Positions 11,032-24,400 of a stretch of 64,000 bases of DNA are shown piece by piece (the first letter of the stretch is position 1; each line of letters opens with the position of its first letter). The position numbers and the translations under genes are program-made. This stretch comes from Oasisia sp. SBJ-2009 (taxonomy: Eukaryota > Annelida > Polychaeta > Sabellida > Siboglinidae): the NCBI GenBank assembly GCA_964017155.1, contig OZ024861.1, forward strand, positions 29,240,733-29,304,732. Direction: 5' to 3'. A model generated the notes under the pieces. The model searched no databases, had not been told where the DNA came from, and was given only the letters and a program-made list of their open reading frames with translations.

Positions 11032-12377
11032 TAAATATGCCATATTGATGTTAAAGCATCAGTTGTATGGAGAATATGTGACTCAGAACAACACTTTCGC
11101 ATTAGTGTAGCTCCAGTCACCATAAAGATATGATCAAACTGAGGTTGTTGCATGTGACATTTGTCTCCTCTGTGCCAAGGCAGGAAGGACGTCTGACTGA
11201 GCATAACGTTTTATCTAGCAGAACTTGTGCTGACATTATCGGTCCAGTAGATAGGTGTGGGTGGTATACTAATGTGTAACAGTTTAGTTTGGAAGGGTCA
11301 TTACTGTAACGTTACTACTTGATGATATGAAGTATCTGCTTAAACTCATTATGAAAGCACAGTGTGCTCATTAATGAGGTTAGAACAATGGACTGAGAAT
11401 CAAATTAACTCAGGCTTGGTTCGCCCAGCAGACATTTTGAAACTGTCCGTTTGGTGCATGCACTCTGCACTCTGGTTAAAACTGCTTAAAAAGCCTTAAA
11501 TGAATATCTGGTGATAAACTTTGTGGATTGATATGAATGAATTCAGGCAGAAATGGGAAATGTTTAACCAAATATAGCTGCATGGTTTCTTTGTTTGTTT
11601 GAAATTTATAATGTGAAATAAATGGTATGTGCCTATACATATGTTCAATATAATGCCTGGCAGAATTCATAGGGCATATTTTGTGTGTGTTAATAGTGTA
11701 TGGATACATACAGTCAAAATAAATTAGTATAATGTTATAAAATATTCACTTGCTTATATAACTCTTATGATTATGAATATAAGTATAACAAAATTACCAG
11801 ATAGCATACACAGCCAGGCCAGATTACATAATCTGTAGGTGGACTTTATTACAAACGAAATGTTAACCGTGTAGTTTTGAATATTATTTAGTCAATGCAA
11901 TTTAGTGTGCTCCTAGACATTTATATTGCTCCTAAATATTTCAAATTAGGAGTACACTGCTCCTAGCTCAGAATGCACTAACCCCACCCAGCAACTTTCT
12001 GTTCATAGGAGTAAACTCAACTCTGGCAAATGTACATTCTCTTGTGCTGCAACAAACATCCGGAGCGACTCCCCATCACTACACATCAGCTGTAACTGTA
12101 GCTACCTTTCATAGAAAACGCAAGATTTATTTAAAAAATGTATTGAAATTGCTCCAAATTGCTGCCATATTCCATTCTCTGAGGACGACTCTTGTGTATC
12201 CCAGTTCATCATTACGCCTGGTGATTACTGCAGTTGCCCAGCTGAGCTCTGATACTGGAGGATGGCAGCATTATAAAATGTTAGTATTAGTATTGTTATT
12301 ATAAAAACAAACACAAGTTAGCAGGATAAATTATTGCAGCCGGGGAGAAACATGTCAACAGAAATTATTCTCAGCTC
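11032..12377. other. Non-coding stretch with a possible tRNA-like relic near 11370
   Basis: No gene recognised. At 11370-11425 GGTTAGAACAATGGACTGAG followed by GGTTCGCCC looks like a decayed tRNA/SINE head (A-box-like and B-box-like segments), but I would not assert it. Around 11890-11990 short CTCCTA repeats occur. Confidence 0.35.
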
Positions 12378-12600
12378 ATGAAAAGGACTGTTCCTTCTCC
12401 CACTTCCAAAATTATTCACCCTATGTGCTCCCCCCTCCCCTCTGTAGGCCACTTCCCAATTCTCCATTTCATGTTCTTCACATGTGTCCAAAATTATTTA
12501 CTCTCTGTCCCCCCCCCCACCGTATACCATTTTTCAATTCTCCATTTCCTGTTCTCCATAGGTGTCTGTCTCTAGCCCATGCTTGACCCCACTTTCAGTC
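12378..12600. repeat. Two diverged direct copies of a pyrimidine-rich segment of about 100 bp
   Basis: The block 'CCAAAATTATT' ... C-run ... 'CAATTCTCCATTTC' occurs at about 12402-12475 and again at about 12488-12555, with poly-C runs of different length. This looks like a local duplication. No coding signal. Confidence 0.5.
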
Positions 12601-12889
12601 ATTCACCCTGCCTCTACTTCTCCCGTCTTCCATCGACTCACCTGTCACTGTCTGGCTCTAGAAGACTATACCCTCCACTCACACACTGCTACAGATCCTC
12701 ACAATGTGCCCTACTCTTAGGCAATGACATCCCTGTCCTTGCTAACGTTGCATTGCGTGCCCTCTGTCATGAGTGGGTCTACTTCAACAGTGATGTCTAC
12801 AGCCAGTGTCAGTGTCCACCAGCTCAAGGCCGCACACACAGTCCTCTACATTGCCATTTCCACCAGCAGCGATTAGCATTCGTATAATT

Positions 12890-13460
12890 GCATTCCCTTT
12901 GCAGCGGCATTGGGCGCTGCCGGCTGTATTCCCATCGAGGTGGCACGCTGCAAAATATGCCACTTTCCCGCCGGCGTCACCAAAGTTCACTCTCGTGACG
13001 CACCTATTGCTCATGTCATCGTGACCACTGCATTGTGCCACCAGTCGTTCCCCTGTTGTCACCGACACGTCACGTTGGGGTCCGCTCTCAAAGCACACGC
13101 AGCAAGTGTGTGCTGGTGCGACGACTACGACATTACAGACTGCCAGACACACTACTCCAGGGTCTCACACAAACACAGCGTCCACCACCGCGCTGTACTT
13201 TATGACTATGCATGAATAAGGGAGTGGCACATCACAGCTCATTAGCATGTAATTGCATCAGGACAGAACGGGTGGGCAAAAAAGACCGCTTGTCACTGGG
13301 CAGCCTTTGCCGACTTGAGCGGTGACGCAGTCTGAATGGTGACTGACATGATGATCACCTGGCCGTCTGATCACGGGCGATCTCGTTGACATTATACCAG
13401 GTGATTATTGCACGGCCGCAAAAGTAATGCTAGTGTGGTGTCTTCACTTTGGTGACAGTT
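12890..13460. other. CpG-richer island of unknown role
   Basis: CpG dinucleotides and GC content are visibly higher here than in the flanks. Open frames on both strands (12784-13152 minus; 12910-13215 plus) are not recognised. This could be a promoter-proximal or unidentified exon region, or an old repeat. Inverted ATCACCTGG / CCAGGTGAT occurs at about 13352 and 13397. No function can be assigned. Confidence 0.3.
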
Positions 13461-15500
13461 AACCCGGCATTGGTTGCTCACAGTTCGCACAAAAGATGCA
13501 CCTGCAGTTTGCATAAGGTAAATGTAATGGCACCGGTCGACTGCCCACAAAGTGATTTAACGCATGCACATTCCGCAAGCAAAATCAATGAGAACGCGCC
13601 CGTTTCCGTACTGCTTCCTGTAGGCTTCTTGGAAACTTGTCACGTGAACCAGTCAAATTACATAGGAAAAAATGTATTTGATCTGTTAATGGTCTTGTGT
13701 CTTAAGAAAGTCACAGAAAAACTTTACACATGCATTAACTGAGGATGCATGGTAAATCAAAAGAAATACCTTTCATCAGATCTGCGTGTGGACTAATGTC
13801 CTCCAGCCAAAGGTGTTTGGAAACTTAAGAGACAGCAGGTGCTATGCTCTTCTTGAACTAAATCATGTAATAAATGCAACTGGAATTAGTAATACTTTTA
13901 ACCTTGTTGTCTCCCAGCATGATTGTTTATTCATAATTTATTTATAAATTAAACTATTAGTGCCAGTACAATGGTAATCCCTCCCCACCTTAGTGAGGTC
14001 ACATTTTTTATTTTAAGCATCAGTACATGATGATATAATGTTGATAAATGTGTGGTGAATAGATACAGCTTACATGAAAACAAAACAATTGAAATGAAAG
14101 GTATTAAAACAAACCAATTTACCTTGCAAAACACGTGTCAGTGGCAGAGAATGATGACCACCCACTGGCAGATAGCGTAAAAAGGTAACATGTAGGTAGT
14201 GTATGTGACATGTCAACAAGAACACGGTTATCACCACTTGATTAGATTGTTATGTACTCATCAATCAGCATCACGCTAGCGATAGATCACCACGTGTAAT
14301 TAAATTATATCCTCCGCTGTAAATATCTACAGGATTAATGACACTCACAGGGTGCATGTGTGACGCAATCTTAAACGCTTGCAATGTTTTACAATTTAAC
14401 GCGAAAATAATAATAACTGATGCTTCAGAGATGATGAGTAGTTTTCACATCATTTGACACTCGTTTAGAGATAGATCTGTCTTAAATTGGATACATGGTG
14501 CTGGGGAAACAATAAATCAATGTTGTGATTGGTAGAAGAGCTGCAGGAAGTGTTAACATATTAATCAGGTTGACAGATGAGTTAATATCAGGTCTGATAG
14601 TGTATATCAGTGTTAAATGACAGACATTTCTGGCAACAACAGTCGCATCGTTTTTCCTCGGAAAAGACTAAGTTCCTCATCAATTTGGGCATTTTTCACA
14701 TCTAGACCCACCTCCTGTTTGTTGTTACAACTTGTTGTGTTAGTTCCACCATTTGACATCATCCAAGGTGTATTGAGAGTATGAACATGTTGCATCTTTG
14801 TGCATGTTTGAGTCTGTGAGTCTGTGAGTGATATTGCACTGACTATTGGTGCAGACCAGTGTGGTCTTTGGGCCTCAAAAGTACTATTATGTACAGTGTT
14901 ATGATTATGTGGAATGATAGAAGTAATGCACTCAGTCAAAAGGCAAAATATTATTATGATATTATTATTATAAATGTAAGTAAACAGAGAACCTGAGACA
15001 GATTAGGATTTGACAAAAGTGCCACATTTTGCACATGACGATACGACAAAGAGAGTTAACTAACTGTCAATCAAAGTTGTCATTGCTTTTGACAGTGCTA
15101 TTGGCCAACTATATCAACAGTCCAGCCAAATGTCAAGTGTGGTATGTATGGTTGACTGAACTATGTAACCTGAGGCAGGTATCATTTACACTTACCTAAT
15201 GAGCTAGTTCTGGTCATTGATCTGTGTTGGTGCCCATATTCTAGGCTCAGCCAGCTTTTCTCTTGTCTTGCTTTGAATGTTTTACTACCTTCGCTGAGAA
15301 GTAGCTTGTATTGCCGGCGGTCATATCCTGAGCAGTTACAGTACGGACAGTTGAGCTACACTTTGTCTTGCTAACAGACTCCATTGGTCGCGACCGTGGC
15401 CACAGAAACCTTATGACGTCTGTGCCCTTATGAATGGAAATTACGGAAATCCTGCTATGATTGCGAGTGTGACACGGGCCAGTAGCGCAAGATTTGTTAG
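13461..15500. other. Non-coding stretch, nothing recognised
   Basis: Several short frames (13449-13742 plus, 14613-14939 minus) are without domain content or convincing splice sites. No RNA gene or strong tandem repeat was seen. Confidence 0.35.
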
Positions 15501-15502
15501 TA

Positions 15503-15570
15503 ATTAGTGTAACTTTATTTGTCCATAAAATGGAACGACATTTTGCACTAAAAACACAATATTTGCATAA
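15503..15570 (-). mobile_element. LINE 3' end, same family as the copy at 19000-19095
   Basis: Read on the minus strand this holds 'ATTGTGTTTTTA', 'AGTGCAAAATGT' and then 'GGACAAATAAAGTTAC'. The same ordered blocks occur on the plus strand at 19010-19090. The shared AATAAAGTTA end is typical of a non-LTR retrotransposon 3' UTR. Minus-strand frames further up (15610-16190) may be its decayed body but I cannot recognise a domain in them. Confidence 0.55.
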
Positions 15571-16837
15571 TACGGTACTATGTACATAATAAAATCAGAC
15601 ACTGATAAGTCAATCAATGATTGATGTTATTTCTATGGCTGGTGCAGGAACAAGATGGAGGGTGGAATGAATTATTTCAAGACATGCATGGCATGGACAA
15701 GAACAAGAATACAAATCATACTTCAAGAGAAATAAATTGTTATTATAACAAATGTGATTAGCTTTAGCTTTATTTGATGATAGCTGTTCTGTTACCTTTC
15801 TGCATTTATTAAAGATTAACTTTAGGAACACATTGAATGCCAGTAATAACATTGGTATGACACATTACGACAGCACTAAAATATAGTAAAATGCATCATA
15901 CATACACTCTGTAGTACTAAAATTAGTAAATAATTAATTAACAAATAAGTAAATAATTGCAAAAAATCATTATAACCACTCATCTGACAATGTTCCATAT
16001 AACAATTACAACATTTTCTGTGCCATTTACAGGATTCATGACTTATATAATTGCTGTAAATGGATGTTTGGTGCAACACATTACGTATATCAAATTTAAT
16101 TTCTCTCTTGTTTAATCCTTCTTCCTGAACATTATAAGTAACAAGCAACAATTGGTCAAAACCCAAATTGCCATGAAATGATTGGCACAACTATGATTGG
16201 ATAACGGATTCAGGTTCACTTGAGGTTGTTTTTAAACGGCGGTGTGTTGTTTGGCCAGACTGGTCTAACCTGTAGCGCAGGTTGCTTTCAATAATGCAAA
16301 GACATTGTTGAAATGTTACCTCAGTGACTGAGATAGGGTATTATTTGTGTGAAAGTTGATCAGAATGTTACGGCTAATCTGAGCAAGTCAACTCTGTGTC
16401 GTGGACCACACACATCGTGGTTCAGAATATTGCATTTTCTGTGGTCTGGGCCAGGTCTCAGGTGTTGCGTCAACTCAGGGAATGTCTGTTAGAGTGTGCA
16501 GCCAAAGCAGTGCTTTCTCACTGTTTCGTCAGTTAGTTCCTTACTTGTCATTGATTTACCTAATAACTTTGAACTGTTGTACTAATATTCTTAGTTCTTA
16601 GTTCTTGCCTGTGTCTTTCGGAAAAGACAGTAAAAGCTGGTGGTCCCTTCTATCTGGTGTCTATGCCAGGGGAAGTAAAAGATCCCACACAGGGGGGGGG
16701 GGGGGTAAATGTGTAACCTGTAGTGCACTCACTAATTCTAGAGAAGAACTCCTGCGTTAGCCAAAGTTTGGGCTGTTTGGAGGAAACCACCTAAGTACTA
16801 ATATTGACTTTGGGACAGGGTAAGTGTGCTTGTGGTA
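15571..16837. other. Non-coding stretch; dispersed repeat copy near 16625-16760
   Basis: Two minus-strand frames (15610-15852, 15876-16190) are not recognised. At 16625-16760 lies a diverged copy of a dispersed element that recurs at 17600-17735. Shared blocks are GATCCCACACA, then ACCTGTAG, then TCTAGA-AAGAA. This copy contains a poly-G run at about 16691. Confidence 0.5.
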
Positions 16838-16872
<35 letters not shown>

Positions 16873-16943
16873 CGTGCGTGCGTGTGTGCGTGCGTGCATG
16901 CATGCGTGCTTGAGTGAGTGCGTGCATGTGTGCGTGCGTGTAT
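16838..16943. repeat. (GT)n/(GC)n/(CGTG)n microsatellite
   Basis: A perfect GT run, then alternating GC, then CGTG/CATG units. Alternating purine-pyrimidine throughout. Confidence 0.95.
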
Positions 16944-17189
16944 GTTTTTGTTTGTTTTAGGTCACGCTGGTTATGTTTTCGACGTGCCATGTCAACACTG
17001 ATATATTGTCTCCAGATAGCATCACAACTCACAAGGAATACAAATTGTTCCCAGATGGAATGTAGAGGCAGACATATTGTTCACAGATTGGATGTAAAGA
17101 GAGAGATGTTATTCCTAGCGAGGGCTACTGATTGCTTCAGGTTTTTTTTTAAGTAAGGCATGTTCTTGTTGTTTTGGTACTTAACTGGG

Positions 17190-17552
17190 GAGTGGTGGTC
17201 AAGCAGTACAACCACAGAGAGTGGTGGTCAAGCAGTACAACCACAGAGAGTGGTGGTCAAGCAGTACAACCACAGAGAGTGGTGGTCAAGCAGTACAACC
17301 ACAGAGAGTGGTGGTCAAGCAGTACAACCACAGAGTGTGGTGGTCAAGCAGTACAACCACAGAGAGTGGTGGTCAAGCAGTACAACCACAGAGAGTGGTG
17401 GTCAAGCAGTACAACCACAGAGAGTGGTGGTCAAGCAGTACAACCACAGAGAGTGGTGGTCAAGCAGTACAACCACAGAGAGTGGTGGTCAAGCAGTACA
17501 ACCACAGAGAGTGGTGGTCAAGCAGTACAACCACAGAGAGTGGTGGTCAACC
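17190..17552. repeat. 29-bp minisatellite
   Basis: About 12.5 nearly identical copies of a 29-bp unit beginning GTGGTGGTCAAGCAGTACAA and ending in CCACAGAGA. Since 29 is not divisible by 3, all three plus frames stay open with an 87-bp (29-residue) period, giving overlapping long frames that are not genes. Copies differ by only a base or so, indicating recent expansion. Confidence 0.97.
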
Positions 17553-17554
17553 AC

Positions 17555-17760
17555 AGAGCACAGGACTATTGGTTAAGAACTTAAGGGGATCAGGGTTTGA
17601 TTGCTATCCTTATGTGTTGTTGATCCCTTTACGCAGTGTTTATGCGAAGTGACGGGGATGTAATAGATCCCACACAAAGGGTAATCATTATTGCATAACC
17701 TGTAGCAGACTCTCAAAATCTAGAAAAGAAACTACAAAATTAACCACTTCTGAATCAGCC
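17555..17760 (+). mobile_element. Probable tRNA-derived SINE or relic abutting the 29-bp array
   Basis: ACTATTGGTTAAGAACTTA resembles an A-box region and GGGTTTGATTGC a decayed B box. The following 130 bp shares ordered blocks (GATCCCACACA, ACCTGTAG, TCTAGA) with 16625-16760. Thus the 29-bp array sits between two copies of one dispersed element. Confidence 0.45.
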
Positions 17761-18939
<1,179 letters not shown>

Positions 18940-18999
18940 CTACTGCTTACATATTTACATGCTTGATTTTACTGTATACAACTATACATGCATTACTAT

Positions 19000-19095
19000 G
19001 TGACTTAAGTATTGTGTTTTTATGCAACCTCCAAAGTGCAAAATGTATTTCCACTCTATGATTGGACAATAAAGTTATTATTATTATTATTACTA
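19000..19095 (+). mobile_element. LINE 3' end with (TTA)n tail
   Basis: Blocks 'TATTGTGTTTTTA', 'AGTGCAAAATGTA' and 'GGACAATAAAGTTATTATTA' end in a TTA/ATT microsatellite tail, a typical non-LTR retrotransposon 3' terminus. The same blocks occur inverted at 15503-15570. The GGACAATAAAGT element also occurs on the minus strand at about 31490-31505. Confidence 0.6.
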
Positions 19096-19153
19096 CGTGT
19101 ATGATCACCAGTTCACCAGAAGTGACCAAAATAGAATGTTTTTCATCAGAGTC

Positions 19154-19214
19154 AGGGAGGGAGGGAGGGAGGGAGGGAGGGAGGGAGGGAGGGAGGGAGG
19201 GAGGGAGGGAGGGA
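19154..19214. repeat. (GGGA)n microsatellite
   Basis: About 15 perfect GGGA tetranucleotides, followed by a purine-rich stretch (19215-19487) of GAGA/GGAA-like diverged repeats. Confidence 0.95.
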
Positions 19215-19487
19215 TGACATTGGAAGAGAGGCTGGGAGAAAGAACATGAAGAGAGACGAGAGTGTGGGAGAAAGAATGGGAAGAGGGAGAAGAGAGTAGG
19301 TGGAAAGAGTGGGGGGAGGGAAATGAGACTAGAAGGAAGGGGAAGATGGAAGAGGGAAGAACGACTATGATAAAGAATGGGAATAGGGAAGAGACTCTGG
19401 GAGAAGAATGGGAGAGAAGACGGACTGGGAGAAAGTATGGGAGAAACAAGAAGACACTCTGAGAAAGATAAAGAGGAGGGGGAGAGA

Positions 19488-20030
19488 CTGGAGACACATG
19501 CCTGGGACGGGGAGAGAGATAGAGACTGGGAGAGAACACAGGTGCCTGGGACGGGGAGAGTGATAGGGACTGGGAGAGAACACAGGTGCCTGGGATGGGG
19601 AGAGTGATAGGGACTGGGAGAGAACACAGGTGCCTGGGATGGGGAGAGTGATAGAGACGTGGAGAGAACACAGGTGCCTGGGATGGGGAGAGTGATAGAG
19701 ACTGGGAGAGAACACAGGTGCCTGGGATGGGGAGAGTGATAGAGACGTGGAGAGAACACAGGTGCCTGGGATGGGGAGAGAGATAGAGACTGGGAGAGAA
19801 CACAGGTGCCTGGGACAGGGAGAGAGATAGAGACTGGGAGAGAACACAGGTGCCTGGGACAGGGAGAGTGATAGAGACTGGGAGAGAACACAGGTGCCTG
19901 GGATGGGGAGAGTGATAGGGACTGGGAGAGAACACAGGTGCCTGGGATGGGGGGAGAGATAGAGACTGGGAGAGAACACAGGTGCCTGGGATGGGGAGAG
20001 AGATAGAGACGTGGAGAGAACACAGGTGAT
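19488..20030. repeat. 44-bp purine-rich minisatellite
   Basis: About 12 copies of a 44-bp unit containing GAACACAGGTGCCTGGGA, then GGGGAGAGTGATAGAGACTG. The strand is strongly purine-biased. As 44 is not a multiple of 3, all three minus frames are open (Ser/Pro/Leu-rich) and give long spurious frames, one reaching 358 codons. Variants (GTGATAGGG, AGATAGAGACGTGG) are interspersed without an obvious higher-order period. Confidence 0.96.
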
Positions 20031-20639
20031 CAGAGAGTTGCTATTGTACTTTGGTCTGTCAAGCTGGCGGTGGTGTAATTTGATATGATGCAGGAGGCAA
20101 ATTGCATAATAATTCAACAAGAATATGATCTGGCTGTAAGCTGCAAGTGCAGAGAGAACTCTTCTGTTCCAGCACAGGCACAGACACACGCCAGCCATTC
20201 ACATCATAATCATCACATCCATGCAGCAAACAATTGTAACACTGACAATCAAACTGAGAGACATTTGTTGTTTATTGATAGGAAGATAAGATCAATTGGT
20301 GCAATAAAATAGCTTGAATGTCAGGATATATTCATTCACCTATATGTTTATAAAGAATTGATATACACTATACTATTGGGCATATATTTGCAAATTCAAG
20401 TGACGAGGATGTACTCATATGATATACTTTTTTCAGTTTATGTGGTTAGTCCGTGTAGTCCATAAGTCTGGATTTTGGCACTGATGATTAGTGTGTAAAT
20501 GCAGTGCCTGCTGTGAAGGTGCCAGACGAAGTATTAACCCAAAGTGCTAGTAAAGTGTAAATTAGGTGTGAGTAATAGCACCAACCATGGTGTAGAGGTG
20601 TGAAATGGCTACTCCCCTGAGTGCATGGATGGTTGCAGC
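20031..20639. other. Non-coding stretch next to a LINE relic
   Basis: No gene seen. The right part (from about 20480) may still be the decayed 3' portion of the LINE described next. Confidence 0.35.
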
Positions 20640-21310
20640 TAGGAACACATTCACAGGTTGGGCATTCCACCAGAGTCCAGAGCATGGGAAGAAAGACCTA
20701 TTTTAAACCTGAATGTGAGCTGGGATAATGCGATATTTATTTGACGTATTGTACTGGTGGGGAGCACTAGGGCAAGGTGGTGGTGGGTAAACTGTTGTTT
20801 TGGGACTCTGTGCTTTGAGAAGAGGCGGGACGAGAGTGGGCATCTCTCCGGGGAGTCCCAATACAGGTGATTAATCATTGTGGACATGCTTTCTCTCACT
20901 GTAGTTGTTTAGAATATGTCTGGCTGGAGATTGTTCATCTGGGTGGTCTTGTCCTTGGTGTTTGGGTTCCAAACAGTGCTGCAGTATTCCAGGTTTGGGA
21001 CATAAGGGTCAAAGTAATCTGTTGTCATAGCATCTCTGGGGTTCTTCTTTGGTTTCATCCGGCCGCATTAGGCCCAACATTCTGGTGGCTTGGGAGGTGA
21101 TGTTATTGATGTGATTCTGCAATGATGTGTTAGATATAGCAATGCCTAGGTATTATGTGACCATGGAAAGTGTACATCTTCCTAGATAGTGGTTGGAATT
21201 TATTATGTTGTGTTAGAGGGTCATTCACATGATGTGGCATGTACCTGTTATGTTTGATCATTGTTGGAGTTGATTCTGGTCTTCCTGAAGGTCAGTGGAT
21301 TCTCCTGGGC
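20640..21310 (-). pseudogene. Decayed LINE reverse transcriptase, C-terminal part
   Basis: The minus strand, read across frameshifts and stops, carries blocks in the order expected after the RT catalytic core of jockey/CR1-type LINEs. NHINNITSQATRMLGLMR (about 21118-21040) matches the HINNIxxKAxxxLGFLRR block. LMSQTWNTAALFGTQTP (around 20960-21010) matches the RPxLEYAxxVWDPxT block. SMSTMINHLYWDSPERC (about 20890-20840) matches the SVTxMLxxLxWxxLExRR block. An FKIGLSSHALDSGG-like stretch (about 20710-20670) matches the SFFPRTIxxWNxLP end. In-frame stops and at least two frame changes show it is dead. A SINE tail lies at its upstream side (21313). Confidence 0.75.
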
Positions 21311-21312
21311 TT

Positions 21313-21420
21313 GATAATAATAATAATAATAATTCCGTTGCTTAATATAGCGCTTTTTAGCTAACTAAATATCAATCAAAGCGCTTCACATTAATATAGG
21401 ATATAGGACTACACTGTATA
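21313..21420 (-). mobile_element. SINE 3' domain with (ATT)n tail
   Basis: On the minus strand 'GAAGCGCTTTGAT' is followed by 'AAAAGCGCTATATTAAGCAA' and an (ATT)n tail. This layout resembles the conserved 3' domain of widespread metazoan SINEs. A tRNA-like head was not found at higher coordinates, so this is probably 5'-truncated. Family naming is from memory and tentative. Confidence 0.6.
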
Positions 21421-24400
21421 GAGGAGACAGTCATCTGTACAGTTTTGTTTGTTGTGGAATTTTTAAATCAGAAAGTACTGAGGTCGATGATATATACCCG
21501 GTATTCAAAATTATTGACTACCATAATAATTATACATTCAGAAACCTTAATAATGGGCAAAATTAAATATTTCATGTGCTTTAATTGTTTGTTTTCCTAA
21601 TCCTAATCAGATACCAATTTGCATCTAGTGCAAATAATAAACATCAATTGCATGTGGGTCTTATGGGCCACTGTTGCCAAACTTATTTCTGTCAAAAAGG
21701 ACTGAAGCAAACTCCAACTAATACATACTTGTTTAGCGTGTGTGGATGATAAGGTTCTAATTTGTCACCATCACTACCCTTACAGGCACAGTTAGTTTCT
21801 GTTACATACGTACAGTTTCGACAGAACAACCATCATATTTGGCTAGTGGCCTGAATGTTCAGATATCCACAGGAACCATACATCATTAGATTGTTTCCCA
21901 ACAATTTGTTTCCTAAAACTCAGCTCAACATTGGCAAACTTGCTTTCTCTGTTATATAAATAAACTGCACCAAAACTGGAATCAACCTATCACAATAAAG
22001 TCACCTTAAACTATTGCCACCTTTTGCAATAAAGTCTACATTTATTTGTTTGGAGTCGCTAACATTTAATGCGGGTGTACTATATATCCTTTCCTATTCC
22101 TGACTATGCCTAATGATTGTTGTATATGGTGTCTCTGAACTCAGATTCTGAAGGATATAGGCAGTAACAAAGTTTATTGTTATTCTTATTTTATTGTTAT
22201 TATTATTATTATTATATGAATAACTGAGCAACAAGTTACAAAGCTTATGAAACCACTTAAACATATTGCTACAATATGATTCCTGTGGTTTCACCAATTT
22301 CTAGTAGTTCCCACATACACTTGCATGGAGAGACTGCATGTTGTGACCTACCTTAGTGGATGAAGATGTCTTCAGTAGTTCTCAGCTGAATTTAGTTTTT
22401 CTGTAACTTTTTCCAAATACCCAACCGTGAGAGTCTCAGACTCGTTGTGTTAAGATTGCACAATGGTAAGAGAGGAAGTCACTTGCTGGCATGACGTTAA
22501 CTCAGGCATGTCCAACACACATTAATTTTGACTACGGACATGTATTCTCTGCAGGAGAAAGAATGCTTCATTTGAATTGTTCTACTTGTTTTGTTCCTGC
22601 TTCAGCAGACACAGGAAATACCATATGTTTGATTAATGAAAAGAATATCCTTTTTAGTTGAGACAGATGTGTTGTTGGTGTGATGGTTACAAGTGGTAAT
22701 AGAGGAACATGTCTTGCTTTTGTGACGTTGAATCTAGCATGTATACCACAATTTTTTTCGACAGTTCTCAGAAATGTTTTCTCAGCTGTAAAGGAATATT
22801 TCATTTGAATTGCTCAATTTGTATTCTTCACAGGTCCAACATGAAATATGGAAACACCTTATCGTTGATTGATAAGAAAAGTTCATTTTTTTCAGACATA
22901 ATAAATGTGTCTAGCAATTTTATGGTATATATCTCGGCAGATTTTTTGATTGTTATGATAAAGTAGAATGCCAGTTCCCAGATAAATGGCAGAAGCGTGA
23001 ACAATGAATGTTTCTTCAGTAGCGAACTAATATTGTCTGTAAATACGGGCGCACACACCATCATATATTTATGGTCGTTCCAGGCCGTAAAACAGTTTCA
23101 GATTACAATGTATCATATTATTTCTGCACAGAATTACTCAACCTGGGAGGCTAATGAGATGGGTGTTTATGGCACAAAGACAGTTTCTCTCATTTGCAGC
23201 ACGCAGATTCTACATTTATACGAACATATTTTTGTGAACATGTATGTGATGAACATTTAGTGTTCATCACATACAGTATAAAAGCTGATCCAAGGCCTAC
23301 TAATGTAGCATACCAGGTGATGACAGTTCCAGGAACCAGCCACACATGTAGCAATGATGGGGAGACTTCTTTAAGCATCATACAAAGTAATTATGTCGTA
23401 AAACTTAAGGAACACATACCAATGTCACAGACCAATTCGTTAAGGCTCATAGATGCCATCCAATATAAAAAGATAGGTAACAATTGATTATTTTCTAAAT
23501 ATACATTATAACCAAGTTGGTAAAATGGTTAAGATGGGTAATTCCCTAATGAATACACTTAATGCACAATGCTTAATTTATGTTTTGTATGCATACATAA
23601 AAAAATCTTGTAAGCATTACCAAACCAGCCAAACACAATGCCTCTGAAAGTATTGATGTTTACATTGTAAACAATTCCACTCATTGCAAACCAGTAATTA
23701 TTAGCCACGTAATCAGACAATCCTTATATTATAACTCTTTACTTCAGGGTAGACAGCCTTCTTATTTTACACCCTGCTGTGGGCAGACAATTTTAAGATG
23801 GCAGCCATCTGTGAATTACACTGCATGTTGCTTGCATTAAAATTCGAATAACTCGACAACCGATGCATGAAAATATATGAAATTCATTGCACTGTACATG
23901 GAATGATTATGTGAATTAAATGTGTTATTAAAATGTATGTGTTGCAATCAATTACATTTCATATCACGAAGCAAACTTCAACAATTATGATGACAAAGTA
24001 AATAAGCAACTTCATCATGCTACATATTAAAAAATCTTAGAACACACAACAGTGATCCTGTGGAATTAATATAGCCATGTATGTTAGTTTTACCCTAGTA
24101 AAACATCCAATTTTGACGGTTAGTTTTCAAATTATAATTGCTTTTGTAAACAACGCCAACGTGACTGAAAACAAAAATCATGCCATAATTTACAAAATGG
24201 CTATCGTTTACCGATCATATTGCCGAATGGAATGTTCTTTTCGTATGTAAAATCAACACTCGAATAACGAATGATAGCACACTCCTTTCACAAATAGATA
24301 CTCCCTTATCAGAAGCAATGTGACCATAGTGCATATTAATAAAATACCCTAAAATAAATAAATGAAGTACGAACAGCGATCCGATTTTGATTGTGACTGT

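Noticed and set aside
11370..11425. tRNA gene
   Set aside because: It has A- and B-box-like patches but no acceptor-stem complementarity; at best a SINE relic.
17160..17652. Three overlapping frames of about 140 codons
   Set aside because: Same 29-bp repeat read in three frames.
18947..20198. Ser/Pro/Leu-rich minus frames of up to 358 codons
   Set aside because: They come from the 44-bp minisatellite, whose period keeps all three frames open, plus the GGGA microsatellite.
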